From Ignavibacteria bacterium (lineage in GTDB: Bacteria; Bacteroidota; Ignavibacteria; Ignavibacteriales; Ignavibacteriaceae), in NCBI GenBank assembly GCA_017302895.1, contig JAFLBV010000002.1:930001-994000 (forward strand): a stretch of DNA of 64,000 nt, in the 5' to 3' direction. How positions within the stretch are numbered: the stretch's first letter is position 1; the number at the start of each line of letters is the position of its first letter. The notes beneath the pieces were generated by a model. It ran no database searches, had not been told where the DNA came from, and was given only the letters and a program-made list of their open reading frames with translations. Made by a program: the position numbers and the translations under genes. Positions 1 through 6,643 of the stretch are shown piece by piece.

Positions 1-126
1 GACAGCCTTGGGTTGGTAAATATCATCTCGTGCGAATATTATTGAGTCAAACTGGGCCACCGCAGTGAAACTCAACAAAAAAACTAACCCGGGCAGTAGC
101 ATCAACGATTTAAGGTATTTACTCAT
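1..126 (-). CDS. Exported protein, N-terminal 42 residues only (cut by window edge)
   Basis: Reading the minus strand from the ATG at 126 gives an open frame to the window edge. It begins MSKYLKSLMLLPGLVFLLSF and continues TAVAQ, a typical Sec signal peptide: a lysine-bearing n-region, a long leucine-rich core and an A-x-A cleavage site before Gln. The mature part seen is about 18 residues (FDSIIFARDDIYQPKAV), too short to name a family. It is divergent from recQ with about 470 bases between. Function unknown; what is supported is that it is exported. Confidence 0.6.
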   Translation of the reverse strand, partial: MSKYLKSLMLLPGLVFLLSFTAVAQFDSIIFARDDIYQPKAV

Positions 127-233
127 AATATTTTCCAAAAAGATTAAGTATCTAAATAACGATCTAAAGGCATCTTAATTGCTTAAAATGTCTTAGTGCT
201 TCAAACTTGGTTTTGTAAAGGTTTCCCGGAGAA

Positions 234-251
234 GAACCACATGGGTGGTTC
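234..251. repeat. Short perfect hairpin, 7-bp arms
   Basis: GAACCAC-ATGG-GTGGTTC in the gap between the divergent exported-protein gene and recQ. No T-run follows on either strand, so it is not a standard intrinsic terminator. It lies about 110 bases upstream of the minus-strand gene and could be a leader hairpin or an operator. Confidence 0.35.
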
Positions 252-340
252 GCTTCAGGGTGTGGAAGGTACATTACGATAGACTATTTGCTCTTAAAGG
301 GACCGGTAAAAATCCTTGAACATCCTGCCGGATAACTTGC

Positions 341-370
341 AATAACCGGACAAATTTTGCCCCGGTTATT
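341..370. repeat. Inverted repeat, 9-bp arms, 12-nt loop
   Basis: AATAACCGG at 341-349 and CCGGTTATT at 362-370 are perfect inverted copies in the recQ upstream gap. No clear T-run follows. Role unknown: a leader stem or a protein site. Confidence 0.35.
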
Positions 371-423
371 ATATTTCCTGCTTTTACATTTCTCTCCCGT
401 GATTAATGATATCCTAAAAATAA

Positions 424-441
424 ATTACAAATTTTTGTAAT
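424..441. promoter_or_regulatory. 18-bp operator-like palindrome
   Basis: ATTACAAA-TT-TTTGTAAT is a perfect dyad. Its size and symmetry fit a dimeric regulator's operator in the divergent recQ/exported-protein region, about 160 bases before the recQ promoter candidate. The regulator cannot be named from the sequence. Confidence 0.35.
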
Positions 442-583
442 TAATGTCAAGAGACCAAAAGAATATTTTTAACATGTGTTATTACACCAATAATTGAAAT
501 TTATTTCAACACAGATGTTTTTAAAAAGGCTGCCCCCCTCTCAAAACAGCCCTGAATGATTTCCTCATGTCGCGTGAATTTTA

Positions 584-591
584 TACATTTG
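584..591 (+). promoter_or_regulatory. TACATTTG -7 element, leaderless recQ promoter candidate
   Basis: TACATTTG matches the Bacteroidota primary-sigma -7 motif TAnnTTTG. It ends six bases before the recQ ATG at 598, so transcription would begin at or next to the start codon. That agrees with the absence of a Shine-Dalgarno sequence there. No clear -33 TTTG is visible. Confidence 0.45.
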
Positions 592-597
592 CATCCG

Positions 598-3228
598 ATG
601 ACACCACAAGAAGCATTAAAAAAATATTTCGGCTACAACTCTTTCCGGCAGGGACAACTCGAGATAATCGAGGCGATCCTGAATAAAGAGAATGTCCTTA
701 CGATTCTTCCTACAGGGGGAGGAAAATCGATCTGCTATCAGATTCCGGCGGTTATTTCAAAAGGTTTCTCTATCGTTATCTCACCCCTTATCGCCCTCAT
801 GAAAGATCAGGTTGACAACCTGAGAAAAGCAGGGATCACAGCCGAATTTATCAACAGCTCCCTCGGAGGATATGAGATCGAGAGAATTCTCCGTGATCTG
901 GAACAGGGACTGATAAAGCTGCTCTATGTAGCACCTGAAAGACTCGAAAACACCTCTTTCGCAGAAAAAATAAAGGAGTTAAAGCCTTCTTTTGTATTCG
1001 TGGATGAAGCACACTGCATCAGCGAGTGGGGACATAATTTCAGACCGGGCTACCTTAAAATTCGTGATTTTATCACCTGGACGGGAATAAAAAACATCTC
1101 GGCATTTACCGCCACCGCCACGGAAGAGGTACGCGAAGACATTACCAGACAACTGAACATGCGCGACCCCCTCATCTTTGTGAGAGGATTCGAGAGAGAC
1201 AACATTTCTCTTTCCATTCAGGAGGTGAAGGACAAAAAAGCCAAAACAGCGGAATTATTGAGAACTTACGGAACCCCCGCAATAATATACACAGGCTCAC
1301 GAAAAAAAGCGGAAGAACTTTCAGAACACCTCACTATGAGAAAGATAGAAAATCTTTTCTATCACGCGGGACTCCCGAACGAACAGAGGAAAAAGATACA
1401 GGACCACTTCCTTTCGGGACGGGTTAAAGTGATAGTTGCTACCAATGCCTTTGGAATGGGAATCGACAAGGAGGATGTGCGGCTGGTAATCCATTATAAC
1501 ATGCCCGGCACTATCGAGAGCTACTACCAGGAATTTGGAAGAGCGGGAAGGGACGGAAAGGATTCTTTTGCAGTAATGCTTTTCGAGAGAGCTGACTTGA
1601 AACTTCAGCAGTTTTTTATCGATTCTGCCTTCCCGCGAAAAGACCTTGTCGGAGAGATTTATGATGCCCTCCTCGATTCGGTTTCAGTGCAACAGGGGGA
1701 ACTCCCCGAAAAGCTGTTAAAAATTGATTATGACCTGATCAACCTGATCCTCGGTAAAAATATCGCCAGAGGCACGATACTCGGTGCCCTCTCAATACTC
1801 GAGAAGGCAGGGTACCTCGCAGCCATTTCCGACTTCAGGCAGAAACACTTCTTTTCATACATCCTGAACAGCGAGCAGCTAAAAAAATATACCAAAAACC
1901 TCCCCGACAATATTAAAAAGGAGGCAATACTGTATCTGGTGAAGGAATATGGAGCCATCCCTTTCGAAAAAACCGTACTTCTCGACATGGATAAAATGTC
2001 TCAGGAATTGTCGGTGGGTGAAAATACACTTCGCGAAACCATGTTCGAACTTGATAACAGCGGGATACTCTCATTCTCCGCTCCCTCTTCTAAAGATACT
2101 TTCAAGCTGCTCATTCCCCGGATAAAAAGTGCCAAACTTGTTGTTGATTCCAGGTACATGGATCAGAACTACAACAACTCTTTCAACAAGCTGAAGCAAA
2201 TGGAATCTCTCGTTTACCACACAGGCTGCAGATTTGCTTTTATACTGAAATATTTTGGGGATAAAAAGGAATATAAATGCGGGAAGTGCGACAACTGCAT
2301 GAAGGAGAGCGAGACCCTCCCAGCGGATGCATACCAGTTTATAAATGAGTCGATACTTCGAACAGTGCATCTCTTTTCGGACGGCATCAGTCCTGTCCAT
2401 ATTTTTACAATTATTATGGGGAACTCGAAGTCGGAGGGTTACCAGAAACTGCCAGTTTTTGGCATCTGTTCAGGCTTCAAATACGGACACATCAAATCTG
2501 TGTTCAACCAGCTCCTTAATACGGGATATATCTTCGAGAACCGCTCAAAATCGAACAGGATTTTTCTTTCCAACAAGGGATATGCGGCTCTGGTGGAATT
2601 GCGGCTTGTAACCGATGAACAATCAGGCACCCCCTCCGATCCCAACACCGATCTCGAACTCTATTTCAAGTTGAAAGTTTTGAGGGAGAGAGCGGGTCTA
2701 AAATTCTCACAACCGCCTTATCTTATCTGTAATGATGAGGTTCTGCTGAAGTTCGCCCAAATGAAACCGAAGACTAAAGAAGAGTTTCTGGAAGTGGAGG
2801 GCTCAAACGAGCGGATGTTCAACAAAATCGGCGATGAAATTCTCTCGGTAATAAACAGTATCACGATAAAAAATGAACAGGGGCAAAAGAAAAAACTGAA
2901 TATACCCGCTTCCCACTTCCCTGTTTGGGAGATGGCAAAGGAGGGAAAAACCCTCGCTGAAATGGCAAGTGCAAAGAATCAAAGTGAGACCGTAATATCG
3001 ATGCAACTGGAAGAACTGATTGGCATGGATCCTTCGATAGACCCCGAAAAAATTCTCACTCCACCCAGGTTCAAAATAATGTATGCAAAATACAAGGAAG
3101 GCTTTGTAGAACTTAAGGCTCTTAAAACAAAGCTGGGTGAACGCTTCTCATACCCCGAAGTACGGATATTCCTCGCCCGGTTTAAGCATCGTGAACCAAA
3201 TTATGGAAAAGGATCGCAGTTGTATTGA
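598..3228 (+). CDS. recQ: ATP-dependent DNA helicase RecQ, long form
   Basis: This is a superfamily 2 3'-5' DNA helicase for repair and recombination in the cytoplasm. Counting from the ATG at 598 (MTPQEALKKYFG), the Q-motif region FRQGQ is at about 16-20, Walker A PTGGGKS at 38-44 and the DEAH box in VDEAHCISEWGH at 136-139. The motif V/VI region AFGMGIDKEDV...QEFGRAGRDG follows. The zinc cysteines lie near 544, 561, 564 and 567 (CGKCDNC). An HRDC-like stretch and a C-terminal helix-turn-helix segment typical of long RecQs follow. At 876 residues it is well above the roughly 610 of E. coli RecQ; the C-terminal HTH extension explains this. A start at 556 would add 14 residues unlike the family and would lie upstream of the promoter motif, so 598 is preferred. 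Confidence 0.93.
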   Translation: MTPQEALKKYFGYNSFRQGQLEIIEAILNKENVLTILPTGGGKSICYQIPAVISKGFSIVISPLIALMKDQVDNLRKAGITAEFINSSLGGYEIERILRDLEQGLIKLLYVAPERLENTSFAEKIKELKPSFVFVDEAHCISEWGHNFRPGYLKIRDFITWTGIKNISAFTATATEEVREDITRQLNMRDPLIFVRGFERDNISLSIQEVKDKKAKTAELLRTYGTPAIIYTGSRKKAEELSEHLTMRKIENLFYHAGLPNEQRKKIQDHFLSGRVKVIVATNAFGMGIDKEDVRLVIHYNMPGTIESYYQEFGRAGRDGKDSFAVMLFERADLKLQQFFIDSAFPRKDLVGEIYDALLDSVSVQQGELPEKLLKIDYDLINLILGKNIARGTILGALSILEKAGYLAAISDFRQKHFFSYILNSEQLKKYTKNLPDNIKKEAILYLVKEYGAIPFEKTVLLDMDKMSQELSVGENTLRETMFELDNSGILSFSAPSSKDTFKLLIPRIKSAKLVVDSRYMDQNYNNSFNKLKQMESLVYHTGCRFAFILKYFGDKKEYKCGKCDNCMKESETLPADAYQFINESILRTVHLFSDGISPVHIFTIIMGNSKSEGYQKLPVFGICSGFKYGHIKSVFNQLLNTGYIFENRSKSNRIFLSNKGYAALVELRLVTDEQSGTPSDPNTDLELYFKLKVLRERAGLKFSQPPYLICNDEVLLKFAQMKPKTKEEFLEVEGSNERMFNKIGDEILSVINSITIKNEQGQKKKLNIPASHFPVWEMAKEGKTLAEMASAKNQSETVISMQLEELIGMDPSIDPEKILTPPRFKIMYAKYKEGFVELKALKTKLGERFSYPEVRIFLARFKHREPNYGKGSQLY

Positions 3229-3232
3229 GATA

Positions 3233-3260
3233 AGGCTGAGGGCTGAAGGTCGACGGCTGA
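3233..3260. repeat. 7-bp imperfect tandem array after recQ stop
   Basis: Four 7-mers aggctga, gggctga, aggtcga, cggctga start five bases after the recQ stop codon. Three end in TGA, giving stop triplets in shifting frames. This is one of several such arrays at gene 3' ends in this window. Confidence 0.5.
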
Positions 3261-3323
3261 ATAGCCAATCATGAAAAAAACAGAGTAAAATCAAAAAAAA
3301 ATGAAAAATATTTTAAAAAGTAC

Positions 3324-3352
3324 TTGCATATGTCAAATATAAGTTTTACATT
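3324..3352 (+). promoter_or_regulatory. Possible -35/-10 promoter in the recQ-metK gap
   Basis: TTGCAT at 3324-3329, 17 bases, then TACATT at 3347-3352. Spacing is ideal for a classic sigma70-type promoter, though this lineage may prefer TAnnTTTG elements. If active, the transcript would start near 3359 and run into the terminator at 3431. Confidence 0.25.
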
Positions 3353-3358
3353 AGAGTA

Positions 3359-3453
3359 CAAGAATTAAAATTTCTGCATGTCGTTTTTATCAAGTTACTT
3401 GCTGCGACAAAAAACAAGAGCTAAAGGCTGACCCGCCTTGAGCGGGTTTTTTG
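3359..3453 (+). ncRNA. Candidate small RNA between recQ and metK
   Basis: The segment lies between a possible promoter (3324-3352) and a clean intrinsic terminator (3431-3453), with no open frame. Inside it TGTCG (about 3379) can pair with CGACA (about 3405) across a 21-base loop. The RNA would be about 95 nt. Alternatively it is simply the recQ 3' region. The proposal is an inference from promoter, stem and terminator, not from a recognised family. Confidence 0.25.
3431..3453 (+). terminator. Intrinsic terminator upstream of the metK riboswitch
   Basis: ACCCGC-CTTGA-GCGGGT followed directly by a run of T. A 6-bp GC-rich stem with a T-run is a standard rho-independent terminator. It ends recQ readthrough or the candidate small RNA, so metK must be transcribed from a promoter between here and the aptamer at 3496, or by leakage. 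Confidence 0.75.
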
Positions 3454-3495
3454 GTTTTAAGAGGTCAGTTGATAACTGAACAAGGGTTTTGAAGA

Positions 3496-3550
3496 CGGTC
3501 GTGATTTGTGCGTATTGCAAGCGACCTTAAATAATTTGCTAAAAAGTACC
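3496..3550 (+). promoter_or_regulatory. SAM-II riboswitch aptamer
   Basis: The segment carries the SAM-II hallmarks. P1 is GGTCG (3497-3501) with CGACC (3522-3526). The near-invariant GTATTGCAAGCG core is at 3512-3523. The 3' stretch GCTAAAAAGTACC follows at 3538-3550. The H-type pseudoknot pairing is GTGC (3508-3511) with GTAC (3546-3549); these bases differ from the classic metX example yet still pair, as compensatory change predicts. SAM-II switches bind S-adenosylmethionine and repress methionine/SAM genes, usually by hiding the ribosome site. The aptamer ends about 84 bases before the metK ATG, further than in compact SAM-II leaders, so the expression platform is not obvious. Confidence 0.9.
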
Positions 3551-3633
3551 CCGAGTTACACCTCCCCGCTTTTTTCGCACATAACTAATTCCAAAAATGA
3601 TTGAATCTTTCAAAAAAAACAAAAGGAATGATT

Positions 3634-4797
3634 ATGTCCAACGAATTTTATTTTACATCCGAGTCTGTTTCCGAAGGTCACCCCGATAAAGTTGCCGATC
3701 AGATATCCGATGCCGTGCTCGATAACTGCCTTGCTCAGGACCCGAACTCAAGAGTTGCATGCGAAACACTCATCGGGAAAAACCTGGTTGTATTGACGGG
3801 TGAAATTACCTCAAGCCACAAACCCGATTATGAAAAAATTGTCAGAGATACACTAAGGAAAATCGGTTATAGGAAAGATTTCCCCGGAATCGACCCCGAT
3901 GCCTGCACTGTCATCATAAATATCGTAAAACAGGTTGAAGAGATCAACCAGGGAGTTGACCAGGCTTCGGGTAACACGGGAGCCGGTGATCAGGGGATAA
4001 TGTTTGGCTATGCCACAAATGAAACTGATGAATACCTGCCCGTAACTTTGGCCTTGTCGCACAGAATATTAAAAGAGCTTGCCCGTATCAGACACGCCGG
4101 TGAGGTGGATTGGCTCCGTCCCGATGCAAAGTCACAGGTGACTGTACGGTATGAAGACGGCAAACCGGTTGCGATAAACACAATAGTGGTCTCGACACAG
4201 CACTCTGAAAAGATTGCACAGGCAGAAATAAGGGAATTCCTGACAAAACGGGTGATTGAAAATGGTAAAATTATCCCGCAGGAGCTTTTGAAGGAGGGAT
4301 ACAAATTACATGTGAATCCGACGGGTGCTTTTACAACGGGTGGTCCCGTCGCGGATGCCGGACTGACAGGAAGAAAAATAATCGTTGATACTTATGGAGG
4401 TGCTGCTCCCCATGGCGGTGGTGCCTTTTCGGGGAAAGACTACACAAAAGTGGACCGCTCGGCGGCATACATCGCCCGTTATGCTGCCAAGAATGTGGTA
4501 GCTGCCGGTCTGGCTGACAAATGCACCATTCAGCTCTCTTATGCGATTGGAGTAACCGAACCAATTTCGATACTGATCGATACGCATGGTACGGGGAAAC
4601 ACGACGAAAATGAAATAAGTGAAGCCGTGAAAAAGGTGTTTGATTTCAGTCCAAAAGGAATTATAGAAATACTTCGACTGAAAAGACCGGTTTATGCGAA
4701 GACCGCTGCCTACGGGCATTTTGGAAGAAATGATGAAGATTTTACCTGGGAAAAAACAGATAAAGTTGATGAACTGAAAAGTCTGCTGAATAAATAA
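3634..4797 (+). CDS. metK: S-adenosylmethionine synthetase
   Basis: It makes S-adenosylmethionine from methionine and ATP in the cytoplasm. The family signatures are clear: ESVSEGHPDK at the N-terminus, GAGDQGIMFGYA in the middle, and the glycine-rich GGGAFSGKDYTKVDRSAAY loop. At 387 residues it has the usual family length. The start is placed at the ATG of MSNEFYFTSE at 3634, because AAAGGAA at 3622-3628 gives a proper ribosome site and the upstream in-frame residues (from a TTG at 3601) are lysine-rich and unlike the family. The gene lies behind a SAM-II riboswitch that senses its own product, so feedback repression is expected. Confidence 0.96.
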   Translation: MSNEFYFTSESVSEGHPDKVADQISDAVLDNCLAQDPNSRVACETLIGKNLVVLTGEITSSHKPDYEKIVRDTLRKIGYRKDFPGIDPDACTVIINIVKQVEEINQGVDQASGNTGAGDQGIMFGYATNETDEYLPVTLALSHRILKELARIRHAGEVDWLRPDAKSQVTVRYEDGKPVAINTIVVSTQHSEKIAQAEIREFLTKRVIENGKIIPQELLKEGYKLHVNPTGAFTTGGPVADAGLTGRKIIVDTYGGAAPHGGGAFSGKDYTKVDRSAAYIARYAAKNVVAAGLADKCTIQLSYAIGVTEPISILIDTHGTGKHDENEISEAVKKVFDFSPKGIIEILRLKRPVYAKTAAYGHFGRNDEDFTWEKTDKVDELKSLLNK

Positions 4798-4818
4798 AAA
4801 AAAATAAAATATATTCGC

Positions 4819-4850
4819 CCCGGGAGTTCTGCTCCGTGGTTACTCCCGGG
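4819..4850. repeat. Hairpin 1 with CTGCTCCGT apical loop
   Basis: CCCGGGAGT (4819-4827) pairs with ACTCCCGGG (4842-4850), a 9-bp GC-rich stem. The 14-nt loop contains CTGCTCCGTG (4829-4838). It lies 21 bases past the metK stop and 41 before the next start. It may end metK transcription, but no T-run follows. The same loop tops hairpin 2 at 6198-6234. Confidence 0.6.
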
Positions 4851-4891
4851 CTTAAATTAACTGATATTAAGATAAATTACAGAGGTTGCTG

Positions 4892-5530
4892 ATGTATCCA
4901 ATAAACCGCGTTTTAAAGTGCCGGGTTGAAGAACTTGGCTTGACTAAAAAAGAAATAGCCGAAAAGATGGGCTACAAAAATCTCTCAAAAGGGATTTCAA
5001 AAGTCCATGACCTTGTTTACCGTGACTACTACTCCCCATTTTTCCTGAAACGGTTTCTCGAAGTGGTGCCCGTGGATGAATTTGTCCTCGAGCTTGCTGT
5101 CGAAGCCACCGAGTCGATCTTCGCCCTGAGAAAAAAAATTGAAACCGAAAGAGACCGGACATATGACTATGAAGAGGCAGTGCTGATTGAGAGAACTGTT
5201 GACCCCTACATCCTGAGAAGAACGCAGAGGAAGGTCTCCCCTTGGGCTTTTCAGAACCCGATGAACAAATGGATGAAGCCGAAATTATGCCCTTCGTTCC
5301 TCGGAACGATTAAAGACCTGAGCAGATCCGAGGCACTTGCACTCGTTAAGGAGTTTATCAAAGAGGATTTTGCCGCCACAGGGGGTTCGGTAAGAGAAGC
5401 CGGGAAAATAATCTGCTACTACTTTGTCCGCGATTTCAGGACTGCCTGCCAGCTTGATACCGAAGGGAATGTAATCAGACCGAATGTAAGACTGGTCTCG
5501 GGCGAAATAGCAGAGTGGTCCCGCTATTAA
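4892..5530 (+). CDS. HTH-like protein of unknown function, first of a paralogous pair
   Basis: This 212-residue soluble protein has no name I can support. Residues 1-45 (MYPINRVLKCRVEELGLTKK, then EIAEKMGYKN) look like a degenerate helix-turn-helix of the XRE type. A helical middle with a charged stretch (residues about 78-95) follows, then a C-terminal block LSRSEALALVKEFIKEDF. The next gene starts with the same MYPINR and has a matching LSWKEQLELVKELILEDF block, so the two are diverged paralogs. ATG at 4892 is chosen over the TTG at 4886 because AGAGG at 4881-4885 is correctly spaced. DNA binding is only inferred from the N-terminus. Confidence 0.75.
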   Translation: MYPINRVLKCRVEELGLTKKEIAEKMGYKNLSKGISKVHDLVYRDYYSPFFLKRFLEVVPVDEFVLELAVEATESIFALRKKIETERDRTYDYEEAVLIERTVDPYILRRTQRKVSPWAFQNPMNKWMKPKLCPSFLGTIKDLSRSEALALVKEFIKEDFAATGGSVREAGKIICYYFVRDFRTACQLDTEGNVIRPNVRLVSGEIAEWSRY

Positions 5531-5582
5531 GCATTTTTTTGGAAAAATAATATTTGAGCATTAAACAAAAGGAGAATTTGAA

Positions 5583-6191
5583 ATGTACCCTATAAACAGA
5601 ATAATTGCCGCAAGAATAACTGATAACGGTATCAGCAAAAGAGAACTGGCCAAAAAGATTTATCACAAAAAAGCTGAAAAAGGTCTGAAGATAATTAACG
5701 ATTTTTTGTATAACGACCGTTACAATCCGGAACTTGTACAGCAGCTCTTACAGCATGTACCCGTGGAGAGTTACATTGTGGAGGCTTTCCTCGAAGCGGG
5801 AGAGCAGATTAAAAGGCTGCATGACAAGCTCGCTGAGGAGAGGGCAAAACAGAGCGAACAAAGAGCCATCAGAAAACAGATGAAAAACTTTGAGTCTAAG
5901 CTGATAAGAATCCCCGCCGAGTTTGAGGCAACAGAAAAAGCCAAAAAGTCGATGTTTCGAAAATACCCGCTCGAGATATATGTTTTTACCAAGGATGAGA
6001 TCCAAAAACTCTCCTGGAAAGAGCAACTGGAGCTGGTAAAGGAATTGATACTTGAGGATTTCGCCCTGTATGGTAACAAAAAATTTACCCCCTACTACAT
6101 TTCCGGATATGTATTCCACAAGGAATATTTTGAGAAATACGAGTTTAATGTAGAAGGCGAACTTACTTACTACGACAACAGGCTGGATTAA
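5583..6191 (+). CDS. HTH-like protein of unknown function, second of a paralogous pair
   Basis: This 202-residue paralog of the preceding gene has an identical MYPINR opening. A helix-turn-helix-like segment GISKRELAKKIYHKKAEKG spans about 18-36. A long, highly charged likely coiled coil lies around 77-110 (rich in K, E, Q and R), and the shared LELVKELILEDF motif is near the C-terminus. AAAGGAG about nine bases upstream supports this ATG. It is probably co-transcribed with the first copy (52-base gap). The split between a conserved N-terminal block and a conserved acidic helix suggests a nucleic-acid-binding adaptor, but that is inference. Confidence 0.75.
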   Translation: MYPINRIIAARITDNGISKRELAKKIYHKKAEKGLKIINDFLYNDRYNPELVQQLLQHVPVESYIVEAFLEAGEQIKRLHDKLAEERAKQSEQRAIRKQMKNFESKLIRIPAEFEATEKAKKSMFRKYPLEIYVFTKDEIQKLSWKEQLELVKELILEDFALYGNKKFTPYYISGYVFHKEYFEKYEFNVEGELTYYDNRLD

Positions 6192-6197
6192 CAAACT

Positions 6198-6234
6198 GTT
6201 CTCCGGGGCACCTGCTCCGTGTGTCCCGGGGAAC
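6198..6234. repeat. Hairpin 2 with CTGCTCCGT apical loop
   Basis: A 14-bp stem (6198-6211 with 6221-6234, with two G-T wobbles) closes the 9-nt loop CTGCTCCGT at 6212-6220. That loop is identical to the core of the hairpin 1 loop, while the stem sequences differ. It lies six bases after the stop of the second HTH-like gene. There is no T-run next to it (CGCTTCTCTCTTTTA follows), so it could be a weak terminator or a structured element. Confidence 0.65.
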
Positions 6235-6291
6235 GCTTCTCTCTTTTATACTAAACGATTTATAGCGGATCATAACACAGGAGGATTTGAA

Positions 6292-6549
6292 ATGCATCGA
6301 TTTGCAATGTTTTTGGTTTCGGCAGTCGTTTTTATCTATATAGGTGTGTGGTTTTTTCTTGCGATAGTGGCATTCATGATCGTAGTCTGGTTCATGCTGA
6401 TACTGTGGAACCGTGTGCTCTCCGAGATCTTGCCCCTCCCCGAAATTGGTTGCTTTGGTGGAATAATTTTCACAATTTTTGTGATTGTGATATCGACAAC
6501 GGTTTATGCTGTGTGGGTTTTAGCTACCCTTCCCCCTGTAGTTAAATAA
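6292..6549 (+). CDS. Small membrane protein, two transmembrane segments
   Basis: An 85-residue, very hydrophobic protein. One segment spans about 4-40 (long enough for one to two helices: FLVSAVVFIYIGVWFFLAI then VAFMIVVWFMLIL) and another about 54-80 (GCFGGIIFTIFVIVISTTVY). The short loop between them holds an SEILPLPE stretch. AGGAGG about eight bases upstream makes it a well-supported gene despite its size. No family recognised. It follows hairpin 2 and the HTH-like pair, and may be part of the same unit. Confidence 0.65.
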   Translation: MHRFAMFLVSAVVFIYIGVWFFLAIVAFMIVVWFMLILWNRVLSEILPLPEIGCFGGIIFTIFVIVISTTVYAVWVLATLPPVVK

Positions 6550-6606
6550 CAATATGCGGATAATTTGAGCAAGGCAGCAGACGACACAATACTATTAACA
6601 AATCAC

Positions 6607-6614
6607 TATATTTG
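6607..6614 (+). promoter_or_regulatory. TATATTTG -7 element
   Basis: TATATTTG matches TAnnTTTG. It overlaps the longest possible GTG start at 6614, so that start cannot be on the transcript. Initiation about seven bases later favours the ATG at 6644. Confidence 0.5.
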
Positions 6615-6643
6615 TGCATGCGAACTATAAAAAATCCGACAAA

